Assembly: GCF_003265705.1 (NCBI RefSeq)
Contig: NW_020312817.1
Location: 25,268,109-25,332,108, forward strand
Source: Callorhinus ursinus
Lineage: Eukaryota > Chordata > Mammalia > Carnivora > Otariidae
Length of the DNA: 64,000 nt
Direction of reading: 5' to 3'
The notes beneath the pieces were generated by a model that saw only the letters and a program-made list of their open reading frames with translations, was not told where the DNA came from and searched no databases. The translations under genes were made by a program, and so were the position numbers. Positions 48,180 to 60,180 of this stretch are shown one piece after another (the first letter of the stretch is position 1; each line of letters starts with the position of its first letter).

Positions 48180-49060
48180 AGAGACGATTGCTGAAATAAA
48201 CTGTTCGTAGACCAGACTGAGAGTCAGATTAGTAAGGTGGATGATCAAACCAGTGGATTTTCCTTGAGCACAATGTCAGTTGAAAGGAGATGAAAAATAT
48301 GAGAGGACAGGTCCAGAAGTAAACAGCTAGCTAGCTAACGTAAGTTCCAGATAGAAAGTTAGAGAGAATGAAGAGGACACTGTATTTTCTTAACTAACTG
48401 AAGGAATATCCCCAGTGTTAGAGAAGGACTCATATTGGAAGAATGTAGCAACTGCTGAGCAGAATTAACAAAAAGAATCCCATACCAAGACTCACACGGG
48501 GAACATTCCATGAAACCAAGAGTAAACCATGAAAGCTTCCAGAGGGGAAAAAAGATTAGGTTATCTACACAGATCAGATTGATGTCAGATGTCTTAGCAG
48601 CCATATTATATGATGGAAGACCGTGGAAAAATAGCTTTGAAATTCTCAAGGGAAAATTGGAATTTTAAGTTTTGTTTTTAGCCAAACTAGCCTCCAAAAA
48701 ATTGAGAACAAATAAATACATTTTAGGAATGTGAAGACTCAAACATGTTTTGAAAGGAATTCCTTCAGGAGAACTAACAGAAGGACACAAGATAAAAGAA
48801 ACAGTGATAAGGAAGCCCTTGAACTTAGAGTCAAGTCTAAGCAATTAAAATTGTTTCTGTGAGGCATAAGGAATGTATTAATAATAACAGCAACTTTGGG
48901 GAACTATTGGATGATTTATACAGATTTTGAAAAAGCACAAGAGGAAAGCATAGTTTTTTTGGGGGGGAGGATTATTGTTTAACTCAATGTTGATACAATT
49001 ATAGAAGTTTAAATGTTAAAAATGGAAAGTTGAAAAAAATTTTAAGGATGACCATTAAAA
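48180..49060 (+). mobile_element. Old L1 (HAL1/L1M-like) ORF1 region
   Basis: GCTTCCAGAGGGGAAAAAAG, TTATCTACACAGATCAGATT, GCAGCCATATTATATGATGG, TTTTTAGCCAAACTAGCCTC and AGGAATGTGAAGACTCAAAC correspond to the C-terminal part of an ancient L1 ORF1. No long frame survives. Confidence 0.6.
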
Positions 49061-49097
49061 GAACAAAACAGGGTATATAATTTCCAAACCACTGGGG

Positions 49098-49361
49098 TAG
49101 GAGTTAGCAAACTACTTGATAAAGGGGTAGGTAGCAAATACTTTAGGCTCTGGGGGCAGCCCGTGCCCCTCTGCCGCTGCAGCACGGAAGCAGCCATAGA
49201 CCTCTCTGTAAGCAAGTACGTGTGGCTGAGCTCCGATCAAACTTTGTTCATAAACATGAAATTTGAATTTCATATAGTTTTCATAAATTGTAAAATATTC
49301 TTGACTTGCGGGCCATTCAAAGACAGTGAGCTGGGTTTGGTCCATAGTTTGTTGACCTCTG
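49098..49361. mobile_element. Non-autonomous hAT-like element with terminal inverted repeats
   Basis: The ends TAGGAGTTAGCAAACT (49098-49113) and AGTTTGTTGACCTCTG (49346-49361) are inverted repeats at 11 of 16 positions. The inside has AAGCAGCCATAGACCTCTCT and TTTGTTCATAAACATGAAAT. This is the well-known mammalian element whose intact ends read CAGGGGTCGGCAAACT. Open frames on both strands across it are not genes. Confidence 0.75.
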
Positions 49362-50355
49362 CATCAGAGAACAAGGGAAGGGGGCGGAGAAAATAACTTC
49401 AACTAAAGGCAGAAAAGGGGACAAAGGTGGGCAGAAATCATGAAGTCTAACAAACACGAAACATAAACGATGATGTCAGTAAAAGAAACAACAGTTCCCC
49501 TAAAAAATGTGAATGGAGTAAACCTTTCCAGTAAAGGCAGATTCTCAGATTGGGTACATCCTAAATGATAATAGGTCATGGTAGAACTCTACGGAACCGT
49601 GCTACTTGAAGTATCATTCCTGTAACAGTGCCAATTAGCAAACCCAACACGACCGCCTTGAGATGAGAGAGAAGGGAAGAAGAGTACTTGGAAACTTTTA
49701 GAATGTTGTGACATTGTTGTAACCTCCAAGTGTGTGATTCTAGTTCTAGTAATTCATTTTATTGCATTTTACAAAACTGTTAGTCAATAATGGTTTAGAA
49801 ATTAAAGCTGCTTTGAGAAGCACTAGTAGAGAATACAATGCAGGTATCAAAAGATCAAGTAGATCCATATGTATATATGATAAATGAAAAAAGCAAATCA
49901 CAAAACAGTATACAAGGTATGATTTTAAGTTTTTTTTTTAAATACCAATCATGTATGTAATGATTTTTTTAAAATGTGGAACAATTCACATCAAACCATT
50001 AACCGTGGTTCAACAAAACAGAAGTTACGATTGTTGGACCTGGGGTTGAAGGACATGGAGTATTTTCTTGTTTGACTCTACATAGTCTTGTATTGACATT
50101 TTTTAACAGCAGTATGTTTTCGTTTATTGTGTAATGTTTTTTAAATATTTTATTATTTAAATTAGTGATCTCATGGTCCTTTCAATACTTGGTAATTGAA
50201 TATCCATATGGCAAACAAGGATCTTTAACCTCTACCTCACACGATATACAAAAATTATTTTTAGATGGGTTATAAGCCAAATGTAAAAGTTAAAACAGTA
50301 AAGCTTCTAGAAGAATACATGGAATAGTATCTTAGAAACTTTGGAGTAGGCAAAT

Positions 50356-50544
50356 TTTTTTTTTTTTTTTTAAGATTTTATTTGTCAGAAAGAACATGAG
50401 CACAAGCAGGGGGAGCTGCAGGCAGAGGGAGAAGCAGGCTCCCCTCTGAGCAAGGAGCCCGATGCGGGACTCAATCCCAGGACCCCGGGATCATGACCTG
50501 AGCTGAACGCAGATGCTTAACAGACTGAGCCACCCAGGCGTACC
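50356..50544 (-). mobile_element. Can-SINE, reverse
   Basis: T19-20 tract, AAGATTTTATTTGTCAGAAA, CCCGATGCGGGACTCAATCC and the end GACTGAGCCACCCAGGCG. Flanks AGGCAAATTT and AGGCAAAAATTT form an imperfect duplication (50348-50357 and from 50546). Confidence 0.93.
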
Positions 50545-50886
50545 GAGGCAAAAATTTCTTAAGCAAGACACGAAAAGCACCAGCCACAAGGACAAGACTT
50601 GTAAATTAAGCCTAATTAGTATTAGATGTTAGGTTCATAGCAAGACAGTATTAAGGGAGAGAAAATGCAAGCTACAGACCGAGAGATGATATTCGGCATA
50701 TTATGTCTTTGAAACCTAGAATTATATATATTTTCTGTATCTGTGTGTGCAGAAAGTTTGGAGAGGCGCTTCACAAAAAAGACATCAATGGCTGTTTTGC
50801 ATATGAAAAGGTTCTCAGTCAGCATTATTAATCATAAGAGAAAGGCAAACTGACACTATTATACGTGGATTAGAAAGGCTAAAATT

Positions 50887-51079
50887 GGGGCGCCTGGGTG
50901 GCTCCCACTGGTTAAGCATCTACCTGAGGCTCAGGTCATGATCCCGGGGTCCCAGGATTGAGCCCCGCATCGGGCTCCCTGCGGGGAGCCTGCTTCTCCC
51001 TCTCCCTCTGCCTGCTGCTCCCCCTGCTTGTGCTCTCTCTCTCTCTGTCAAATGAATAAATAAAATCTTTAAAGAAAAT
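50887..51079 (+). mobile_element. Can-SINE, forward
   Basis: GGGGCGCCTGGGTGGCTCCC head, CATGATCCCGGGGTCCCAGG, CT-rich middle and AATGAATAAATAAAATCTTT tail. A 10-bp duplication GGCTAAAATT at 50877-50886 and 51080-51089. Confidence 0.95.
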
Positions 51080-51734
51080 GGCTAAAATTAAAAGGACCCA
51101 TAAGACCTAGTGTTGGCAAGGCATAGATAGATCAGTTTAGAAACTCATCCGTTGCCTTTGGGGGTGTCAATTGGTATAATCACTTCAAAAAAAACAAAAA
51201 CAAAAACTGTACTAAGGCTGGGCGTATATAAATCCTGTGCTGTAGCCGCTTCACTCCCGAGTATTCACTTAAGAGAACTGCGTGCTTATGTTCAACAAAA
51301 GACAGAATACCCATATTAACTTTATGCCTAATAGCTAAGAAATCTCTCAATCAAGAGTATAAATAAGTTGTGGTATATTCATCTAATTGACTGTTGTACA
51401 GCAAAAAGAAAATACTGCTACCTATAACTACATGGATGAATCTCATGGACCCAAAATTGAGCAAAAGGAGCCAAAGATGAAAGAATACCTACCGTGTGAT
51501 TTCATTTATATACTTTATGGTGAAAAGTTAAAATAATGGTTTCCTTGGAGGGGAGGGGGCACCAGAGGTGGTAACTGACTGGCAGGGGGGGGCAAATGGG
51601 AATATTCTGGGATGCTGGAAATGTTCAACACCTTAATCTGGATGGTGGCCACATAGCATCAAGCTCTACACCTACACATTTAATATCTGCATATTTTACT
51701 GTAAGTTATATTTCAATAAAAATGTTTAAAAAAA

Positions 51735-51895
51735 GGGGCACCTGAGTGGCTCAGTCACTTAAGTGTCTGAGTCTTGATTTTGGCTCAGGTCATGATTTTA
51801 AGGTCGTGGAACTGAGCCCCATGCTAGGCTTCACAGTCATCGGGGAGTCTGCTTGGGATTCTTTCCTTCTCTGTCTCAAATAAATAAATCTTTAA
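51735..51895 (+). mobile_element. Can-SINE, forward, older short subtype
   Basis: GGGGCACCTGAGTGGCTCAG head, TGAGTCTTGATTTTGGCTCA, AAATAAATAAATCTTT tail. The target ATGTTTAAAAAA of the L1M tail is duplicated at both ends (about 51722-51733 and 51899-51910). Confidence 0.92.
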
Positions 51896-51959
51896 AAAAA
51901 TGTTTAAAAAAGAAAACCCCAACTCATGTTTTACCTTCTGATATGAAATTGTGTCATTA

Positions 51960-52440
51960 TCATATGCCACATTTTTAACGTATTCAAGGGCTTTTTTTCT
52001 AGGTCTTACATTCTTTTCCATTTGTCTATTTTTGTAGATGCATTGTTCTGGTTTAATCATCATTGCTTTATAATACGTTTAATGTTTAATGGTGTGAGTC
52101 TTTCCTACTTCTATTTCAAAATTATCTTGTATATTTTCACTTCTTTATTATTACAGATAATTTTTAGAATCAGATAGCCAAATTCTCACACACCATCATG
52201 CCATTGGAATTTTGATTGTAATTACATGAAACTAATAAATTGTAAATTTGGACATCATTGGTATGTGGGTCAAAGTTCAGAAACATTGTGTTTTTCACTA
52301 TTTCCTCCCAATTCTGTAGTTGTCTTCATGTGGCTCCTACAGGTTATTTTTACTTTTGTACATTTTTGTTTTGCTGTTGTGAATGGGAACTTTTTTCATT
52401 ACATTTTTATGTTCCTTGAAGTATTATTATAACTTCTTAA
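51960..52440 (-). mobile_element. Old L1 ORF2 fragment, antisense
   Basis: TTGTAGATGCATTGTTCTGG, TCATCATTGCTTTATAATAC, AAAATTATCTTGTATATTTT and TCATGCCATTGGAATTTTGA are the reverse complement of an L1 ORF2 region. The open frame at 52226-52432 is not a gene. Confidence 0.6.
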
Positions 52441-52451
52441 TCTCAGTAACC

Positions 52452-52648
52452 ATAATAGTTATTATTTATTGACACTTTGTGCTAAGCAGTCTTATTTCTT
52501 ACAACAATCCCTATCAGGTAAATACTATCACAGCATTATGCTCATTTTTACATTTGGGGTCAGTGAGGGACTAAGACTGAACAGCTCTTTTGTGGCAGAG
52601 GTATGATTCTAACCCAGGCAGTCTCACTCCAGAGCTACCCTGCCTACA
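52452..52648 (-). repeat. MIR SINE relic, reverse
   Basis: CATAATAGTTATTATTTATT, TTTGTGCTAAGCAGTCTTAT, TACAACAATCCCTATCAGGT, TGTGGCAGAGGTATGATTCT and CAGGCAGTCTCACTCCAGAG follow reversed MIR order. Confidence 0.88.
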
Positions 52649-54069
52649 AACACTACACCGTGGGCCTAGGTGTCCTCAGGTGAAGGAGAAGAGACAGGTA
52701 GGAAGGCCAAGTATGGGATCAAGTCTAGCACTGATGGATATGACTGACAGTACAGTGGGTGAGTAGTACTTAGGTATATAGGAGCAAGACCTATACTGAA
52801 GTGGATTTTTTGTTGAGTGTATGTTCATTTAAACTTGTAGACTACAGTATTCTAGTTTGGACTTACTCAAACCAAATAGTCTTAAAAGTTTTTAAGTCAT
52901 TAACAAATGATTTAATGATAATTTTATATATTCCCAGGGTGCCATTGTATTTACCAAATGATAGCTATTGTTTTAGCTGTGTTCATTGTTTGCAAGGAGC
53001 TAGCACTTATTCCCTCTAGTTGAAATAGTGGAAGTATATTGTAAAGATACACGTGGCCGTAAGGGAGATGGACTCCTGTGGCTATCCAAGAGGTGGATCC
53101 ATATACTAGCCAGCATTTGTGGAGACTAGAAATGTCTTCTGTTCCAGATTAAAATCAGTTAGAGGCATCTCAGCAGCAAGATTTTAAATCTTTACTACAA
53201 TGTGTCATTTTTTATCTTCCCTGAACTGCTGCTGTTATATTATCTGCTGTTCTGTCTATCTATTTACCTTTATATTGCTGGCGTATTTTCTCCATAGTCC
53301 CAGGTAAAATTTCTGACAGAACATTTGATTGGCCATGGTAGTTTCTGTGTTTGGGCCAAGTGTTTCATGCTTTATAGACTATTGAACAGACTATAGATTG
53401 GCTGAGTCTACTTTACCATGGTAGTTCTAGTCATTTTTGGCCATGGAGGGATGCCTGGTTAGGTAAAACATGGCTCATCTAAAGCTACCTCCTTCAGTAG
53501 CACGGTTGATTTGCCCTAAATATAAAGGAAATGTGATCACAGTATATATTCTGGTTAATGTGTTTAGTACCCATTACACCTTTTCCCTTTTAAATAAAAT
53601 CTAAAGTGGCTAGCTTTGAAAATAGTTGAATTTAGAGATTGAGTGGTACAGAAGGGGGAAATACTGAAGGGAATGCTTGTTGTACATGACTTGAAAACAA
53701 TCCCTTGCTTACTGTTCTGTAAGCTGATAACATGTTGTATATCTGTTGTAGATAGCTTGTTTAAAATGTCTGGTTAGGATTATTAAAACTTTGGAGGAGT
53801 TACTGATAAATATTAGGGAAGTTTTTTCCCTTGCTGTTTTAATAGCTAGGTTTGACTTGTGAAAAGAGGTTTTTGAGAATTTTGCAAACCCATGAACTTA
53901 GCAAACTCCTTTAAGAATATTCTCCGGTATATGCGTTACTTAACCTAAGATCAGTGCTGAATTCAAGGTATATCATGAGATGCTTATTAGGATAGTAAAT
54001 AATTCATGATAAAAAATTGTGGATATTAGCAATACAATTGTATGTAAATGCTTGTTAAATTGATTCTAG

Positions 54070-54216
54070 GTTGGGCCATGCAGGCTGCTGCCTATATCTT
54101 CATTCATAGGAAATGGAAGGATGACCAGAGCCATTTTGAAGACATTATTGATTATTTTTGTGATATCCGTGAACCACTTCAGCTCCTCATATTCCCAGAA
54201 GGAACCGATCTCACAG
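54070..54216 (+). CDS. LCLAT1: LCLAT1 third coding exon (residues 122-170 plus 1 base), FPEGT motif
   Basis: The acceptor is TTCTAG (AG at 54068-54069). The first two bases complete the Gly codon left by the previous exon, giving GWAMQAAAYIFIHRKW. The exon includes the second conserved acyltransferase block (around IFIHR, residues 131-135) and motif III, IFPEGTDLT. Its FPEGT core is at residues 163-167, which in this family binds the glycerophosphate acceptor or lysophospholipid (family knowledge). The donor is GTAGGT at 54217 and leaves one base of a Glu codon (phase 1). The exon is 147 bp with no stop or frameshift. It lies 34.7 kb from the preceding coding exon because of the LINE-rich intron, yet its phase fits exactly, which supports a normal spliced gene rather than a pseudogene. 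Confidence 0.97.
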
Positions 54217-54234
54217 GTAGGTAGCCTGGGATTG

Positions 54235-54420
54235 AATCACAAAATTTTAAAACCTGAAGGAATTTAGAAATCACTTAGCCTAAACTTCTATTCTTAAGAT
54301 GAAATAACTGAACACCGGTAAGATTAATGGCCCACCACTATGGTCATTCACTTAGTAAATCCGTAGCACATCAGAACCTAGAATTCCTGGTTTCCAGACC
54401 ATAGAATTTGTGATGGGCAA
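54235..54420 (+). repeat. MIR/L3-like ancient relic
   Basis: AAAATTTTAAAACCTGAAGG, TTAGAAATCACTTAGCCTAA and CTAGAATTCCTGGTTTCCAG resemble a mammal-wide ancient repeat. A similar core occurs at 62030-62100. Family unassigned. Confidence 0.45.
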
Positions 54421-56506
54421 CCCCAAGAAGTCATTATTATTCATACTTGCCATCCTAGAGCTTTATATTTTAAGTTGCATTATATATTTTAAATATCAGC
54501 CTTTTATTTTTATATAACTTTTAAATAATTTTTATGGAATCACAAAATAAAAACCCCCACATAGCCAGTGAAATCTTAAGAATAAGAAAACCTAATTTTA
54601 AAATCCCCTTCCTGTTCTGTATATTCTCTGTCCTCTTTCAAGATACATATTTATCCATTAGGCCCCTTTTTCTCAACTTTTTTTTTTTATAAGAAAAGGA
54701 TATGATAGTAACCAGTTTCATTTATTGTTGTTTTAAGTTGATATGTTGCCTTTCTCTGGGTATTTTAAAGCCTTATCCCTAATTAAACAGGATAAGCTTT
54801 GTCCTGTCCTCAAGAAAATTCAGCCACCACTGAGTTGTGGAGGGGGACACAGGAGGACATATTTAGAACTTTTCTGTCTTCCCAGATACTAAACTACATA
54901 CGGAGGCCAAGAATGCCAGTGGATCTCAAGGAATTCTTTAAAAGATTAAAAATGAAATACAGTCTTTTTTCCTTACTAAATCAGTGATTCTCACACTTTT
55001 TTAAAGCACAGGTCATTTTTGCAGATGAAGCTGCCTATTGCAGTCTGGGATTTAAGACAGATTGAAGAAGTGTCGTGGTTGAATATTGGCAGGGAGGGAT
55101 AAGCTTGGACAGGAAGCAGTTCTGTGGAATCCAACTCAAAAGAGCAAAATTTTAAAACTGCTAATTCCCTGGTTACTTCAAGAAAGATACAGCAGAATTT
55201 GAGAAGGATCCGGTAGATAAAGGTCTGCTGTACAAGAGAAGACAGACTGAAGAAGGGTAGAACTGAAGTCTAAAAATCACATAGTGTGGAGGGCTAGAAC
55301 ATGAACTTATCTTCCAAATCCTCAATACTAGTTGGAGGCAACTGAGAGCTACTGAGAAGGACAACCCTCAGAGCTTCAGAGGGGAGAACATACTAGTTCA
55401 CTTTGTGGACATAAGAAATCATGGAACCCAGTACCTACAAAGAGTTCAAGATGAAAAATACAAACTACACAATTATTTAAGTGAATGGGTAGCTAAGCCA
55501 TACTGTGCTGAGGGAAATTCAGGTATTTTGGGAAACATTTACCATTGATACCAAGGAAGAGCTCTTTGACTTACCCGTTACAGATGGAACTGAACTAAAT
55601 GAACCATGACAAGTTTTATTGAATAGTATTATGTACTAAAATATATGCTTACTATTTAGGTTTGATTTTTATAGTGAAGATTCTAAAAGTAGTTGGATCA
55701 TAGAGGATAAAGCTGAGGATAATATTGGCTGCATATTGTTTAAGCTTAAAAATATAGACTGTAAATTGATTCCCAGAGCTACACTATCATTAGGAAGTTC
55801 TGATGGACAGACAGCCGTATTTAAATCTTATATTACTTAAGAATGTATAATACTTAAATTTGGGTGTTGAAATACTAGCTGTATTATAGAAAGTAATTTA
55901 CTGAGATGATAAATTGATATTTGTGAATGTCAAAGCAGACACTAAAGAATGGCAACTTTGGAAGTTATTTAGTAATTAAAAGCTAATGGAAAAAAAGCTC
56001 TGGGATTGCTGCTACTTTATGGTATCTTAGTGTTAAAATGTTTATACATTAGATCTTCAGAGCCTATGAAATATATATTTAAAACTTTTTTCAGTCTGTA
56101 TTTTTTTTCTCAAGTGTCTTTTTTATGTGATGAACTTAACATCTAGTGGCATATTTTCAGGGTCCAGAGTACTCACCATTACATGATGTAGTTGCATATT
56201 TTTTAAGTTAAAATGGTATTTACATTTTAAAGCCAACTTTCAAAAGCTAGAGTATTTGCCAGATAGAGAAAAGAGATCCTGAAGCCTTCAAAAGGTTTTT
56301 GTTTTTTTAAACAGGATTATACAGGTAGTTTTGATCTGGGATAAATGATCATCTTTGAAAAAGTGTTAATTCAAGGGTCTTTTTAGTTACCACAGTTAAC
56401 TTGAAACTTGGGATTTTTAAGCCCAAGGGGAATGTTCTATAACCCTCTTTAAGTTCTGAGTCCAACCTGCTTACACATTTTCAAATTAGTGTGTTTAAAT
56501 ATAACT

Positions 56507-56700
56507 ATTTTTTTATTTTTAAACATTTTATTTTTTGACAGAGAGACAGCGAGAGAGGGAACACAAGCAGGGGGAGTGGGAGAGGGAGAAGCAGGCTTCC
56601 TGCTGAGCAGGGAGCCCCATGTGGGTCTTGATCCCAAGACCCTGGGATCATGACCTGAGCTGAAGGCAGACACTTAACGACCAAACCACCCAGGTGCCCC
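56507..56700 (-). mobile_element. Can-SINE, reverse
   Basis: T-rich start, GACAGAGAGACAGCGAGAGA, AGCCCCATGTGGGTCTTGAT and the end CAAACCACCCAGGTGCCCC. The perfect 11-bp duplication TAAATATAACT is at 56496-56506 and 56701-56711. Confidence 0.95.
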
Positions 56701-57060
56701 TAAATATAACTTTACATATATTTTCTCTTCATATGCTATTGTTGGTTATAACTTTTTTTTTTTGCCTATGGAAATCATATATGTGAACTTGGGAAATTTA
56801 GAAACATAGAGCACAAAAGTTGCTATAATCCCACTGCCCATAAACAAACACTAGTGTAATTTTGGTCCATTGCTTTTGGATTATTTGGTTACAGATGCAC
56901 ACGTGCACGCACACACAAATATATGTGCATAAACACAGTTTTAAACAATTGTAAAAATGGAGTTACACATTTCTTCGCACTTAATGTTATATTATCTCTC
57001 TTATCATTATTTATTCTTTGAAAACATGTGTTTCAAAGGTTGGGCAGTTTTATATTATAT

Positions 57061-57505
57061 TGGTTTATTAAGTAGGGTTGTCCAGAAAAACAGAGCCACT
57101 GAGATGTGTGTGCGTGTGTGTGGAGATTGAGCTTGAGAGAAAATGAGATGGGAGTTGGGGATTTATTTTAAGGAGTTGGCTCACATGATTGTGGAGGCTT
57201 GGCAAGTCAAAAATCTGCAGGGTAAGTTAGCAGGCTGGAGACCCAGGGAAGAGTTGCAGTTCAAGTCCAGAGGCAGTCTGCTGACAGAATTCTTTCTTGC
57301 TTGAGGAGGTTAGTCTTTTTTTTATTAAAGCCTTCAAGTGATCAGATATGGCTCACTCACATTATGGAGAGTAATCTGTTTATATAAAGTCTTCTGATAT
57401 AAATAATCTCATTGAAAAATACCTTCACAAAACATCTAGAATAATGTTTGACCAACTATCTGGGTACTCTGGCTAGGCCAGTTTGATACATAATCATAAC
57501 AATTG
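57061..57505. repeat. Ancient interspersed repeat, mammal-wide type
   Basis: AGGGTTGTCCAGAAAAACAG, GGAGTTGGCTCACATGATTG, TCAAAAATCTGCAGGGTAAG, GGCTGGAGACCCAGGGAAGA, CAGTCTGCTGACAGAATTC and TAATGTTTGACCAACTATCT are phrases of a frequent old mammalian repeat. Family not assigned by eye. Confidence 0.65.
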
Positions 57506-57639
57506 GTATACTGTAATTTTGAGTTCTGTTTCCATGATTTGGAAAAGAAAGCTTTTCTAGTTTTTAACAATTATAATATTACATGTAATTAAACACTCTT
57601 TTACATAAAACTCCATTTAATAAATGAGTGCCCTGGAGC

Positions 57640-57990
57640 TTTATATACAATACAAAGCCCCTACTTTCATGAAGCTTACATTCTATGAGGAAAGACAGAA
57701 TAAAAAAACCAGTCGGTTAACAAAATACGTCAAGTATTCATAAATGTTGTGCAGAGAAATAAAGCAAGATAAGGACAGGGAGAGGAGTAGATAGGGCAGA
57801 GTACTCTTTTATGTAAGGTGGTTAAAAGAAGTCCCTTAATTTCTGTGTAAGTAGAGACTAACTGAACAAAGCAGAAAACGTTGCAGGTGTCTGGGTACAA
57901 GGCATTCTGGGTAGGGGAAAGAACATCTGCACAGACCCTGAAGTGAAAACATGCCTAGCTGGTTTGAGAACACAGAATAGCCCGTACTCT
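57640..57990. repeat. Ancient interspersed repeat
   Basis: TTTCATGAAGCTTACATTCT, GTGCAGAGAAATAAAGCAAG and CAAGGCATTCTGGGTAGGGG with ATCTGCACAGACCCTGAAGT are characteristic of an old mammal-wide repeat. Family unassigned. Confidence 0.55.
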
Positions 57991-59538
57991 CTTCAGAGTG
58001 GAAGGAGTGTTGGCACTGGAGTGTTACCAGCAGTGCGCTGACAAGACAGGAGGCTGTGGTCAGAAAGAGGGAGGCTAGTGCAGTTACTAATAATCAGAGT
58101 CCGGGGATGGGTAGATGAAGTGGGGATAGAAGGAAGAATCTGTATTTCTTTGTGTCTCTGATTATTATCTCTACCTCCCCACATTGTGACTATGTTTTTA
58201 GAACTACTTGTATTCCCATTCTGTAGCAGAGTTCAACTTTGTCCTCAGATCCCCAAAGTCTGTGATGAAATGGAAGAGGAAGCTGAAGAGTAGTTAACAA
58301 CTTATCTTTGTAGTGTCCCTAGGATTCCTCATTCCATGGAAGGGCCTTCTAGCTGTCTATCAAACACTGTTTTGGAGTCCCATGCCCAGGATATTCTCCT
58401 CAAATGAACATGAGAGGAGCTTATTCCTTTTCATGTTTATAGCCTATACTTTTGTCTTGCTGGGGACTGTGAATATTTAGCTCTTTAATTCGGTTCCTCG
58501 ATTAAAAAATAGTGTGATACTTTTTAGAGGCATATTCTTTGAATATTTTAGTGTTGTGGAATCCATATACGGTTTTTTGAGGTTTGAGGACTCCGTGATC
58601 TTAAATTTATTCCTAAGAAGTATGGGTTTATATAGAGAAAGTTTTTTTTCTTGTGACTTGGAATAGTCTGTAAATTTCAGGATGCAGCTGAGAGTTGCAG
58701 ATTCTAACATCTGCTGTCATCAGAAGGTATTTCATGATCTCTCCCAGCAGTTGAGGCCAAAATTCTGAACACTACTTTTTCCAAATATATTTGCTGAATA
58801 ATGGGTTTGGTTCTTCTTGGAACTTATAAAGTTACCTCATGGAATGGAAAAAGAAGTTTTTGCCAATAATTGGAACATATACTTGACTCTGTAACTATAT
58901 TCAGCCAAACCATGTTCAGATGTTTGAACATGATGTGTTAATCATATGCCCATTCTGTTGGGGAGTGGTTTTGGTTAGTAATATTAGCATGCTCTATGCT
59001 TGAGCAAGGCAGACATTTCACTTTGCAATGAAGCCCTAAATTACTAGGTTAAAAAAAAAATGTTGAGTTGATATATTTGACGTACTGGCTACTTGTTTTT
59101 TCTGGATGTCTCGGTCCTTATATTTTATTAGTATCTTAGTTATATTAGCATCTTTTGTTATTTCAGTTTTTATTATGTAAAGACTATTTTATGAAAATTT
59201 TAGCTTATTCGTATTTTATTTGTATTTTCATTTTTGTTGTACATTGACTACTTTATAAAATCCCTTAAATAATTTTAAAAGATTTCAATATGAATTTCAG
59301 TAAACAGTTATAGAAAGTCCTATTAATACCTTATTATAAAAATTTCAAAATTCCAAAAACTCTACCATCTTTTGTCAGGGACTAAAGTGTTTGTATCTTC
59401 TCATTCGACTCATATATGCTATATTCAGTAATTACAGATGAATTAACTGCCATTTTATCAAAAAAATCCTCCACTATTTCCTTATCTCACTTGTATTCCT
59501 TTATTTTATTGCTTCTAACAGTCTTTTGTTTTGTTTAG

Positions 59539-59655
59539 AAAACAGCAAGGCTCGAAGTAATGATTTTGCTGAAAAGAATGGACTTCAGAAGTATGAGTAT
59601 GTCTTACACCCAAGAACTACAGGCTTTACTTTTGTGGTAGAACGTCTAAGAGAAG
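59539..59655 (+). CDS. LCLAT1: LCLAT1 fourth coding exon (residues 171-209 plus 1 base)
   Basis: The acceptor is TTTAG (AG at 59537-59538). The first two bases complete the Glu codon from the preceding exon, giving ENSKARSNDFAEKNGLQKYE followed by YVLHPRTTGFTF and VVERLREG. The HPRTTGF block (residues 194-200) matches the LCLAT1/AGPAT-like region after FPEGT. The donor is GTAAGC at 59656, phase 1 (one base of a Gly codon). The exon is 117 bp, open throughout and close to the mammalian LCLAT1 sequence I know. The frame reads on past the donor to a stop at 59760-59762, but this is intronic. The rest of the protein, including the C-terminal membrane segments, must be encoded beyond the window. 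Confidence 0.97.
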
Positions 59656-60059
59656 GTAAGCACCCATCTCAAAAGGCTGTTTTTTTATGTAAGTGGCAAC
59701 AATTGTTAAACTTTGTATGTAGCCCTTCAGAATTTACAAAGCACTTTTCATGTTTTTTCTGAAGATAAAAGATACTGTGTTTTTATACTCGTTGACCCCA
59801 TGCGCTAACATGTCTTATTATATATTCTTTAGAAATATCAGAGATAAAAAAAATATCAGAGATAACTTTATTAAATTTTTTGTCCTCTCAGAATAGATGG
59901 AAAATAATACAATTAGACTATCATTCTATTTTCAAATTTTTCTCAAAGCACCAAAACTGTCTTGAAAGTATCTTAACACTTACACTATTGTTCTTTATAG
60001 CTTAAAAAGTATTTTTGCAATTATTATTCCACTGACTCCAACAGATGATTCTGGTTAGT

Positions 60060-60180
60060 AGGAAGGCAAATACTACCTCCATTTTGTAGTTAAGTAGAAC
60101 TGGCATCCAGGGAGGTTAGGGATAGAATGGCATTCTTCTGCTTCCTAGTTTGTAGCTTATACTACTACCTCACGCTTCCT
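60060..60180 (-). repeat. Weak MIR-like relic
   Basis: ATACTACCTCCATTTTGTAG and the AGGGAGGTTAGGGATAGAAT phrase hint at a reversed MIR. Low confidence. Confidence 0.35.

Larger units (their letters stand above)
50180..51734 (+). mobile_element. L1M-type ORF2 C-terminus and 3' UTR, sense, split by two SINEs
   Basis: AAGCTTCTAGAAGAATACAT, GTTCTCAGTCAGCATTATTA, ATGGATGAATCTCATGGACC, CTGGATGGTGGCCACATAGC and the terminal ATATTTCAATAAAAATG mark an old L1 3' part. Can-SINEs at 50356-50544 and 50887-51079 interrupt it, and a third sits in its A-rich tail. Confidence 0.75.
19346..54069 (+). other. LCLAT1: LCLAT1 intron between coding exons 2 and 3 (34.7 kb)
   Basis: The intron begins GTAGGT and ends GATTCTAG. 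Its middle is a nest of LINE-1 insertions (about 22200-38497). The right half carries a solo L1 3' end, L1M relics, two MIRs, a hAT-like element and Can-SINEs, all listed separately. A poly-T tract of about 18 lies near 19705-19722. Parts in which I recognise nothing are 19462-20149, 21487-22199, 38872-39628, 39677-40799, 41280-43689 (except small repeats noted elsewhere), 45311-46190, 46585-47617 and 52650-54069. Confidence 0.9.
54217..59538 (+). other. LCLAT1: LCLAT1 intron between coding exons 3 and 4 (5.3 kb)
   Basis: The intron begins GTAGGT and ends TTTGTTTAG. It contains an old MIR/L3-like relic (54235-54420), a minus-strand Can-SINE (56507-56700), an ancient interspersed repeat at about 57061-57505 and another at 57640-57990. 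In 54421-56495, 56712-57060 and 57991-59538 I see only unique AT-rich sequence, a CA/GT-rich patch near 56896-56935 and GT repeats near 57105-57122. Confidence 0.9.

Noticed and set aside
59526..59762. A 78-residue protein starting at 59526
   Set aside because: The Met precedes the AG acceptor at 59537-59538 and the end runs past the GTAAGC donor; only 59539-59655 is exon.
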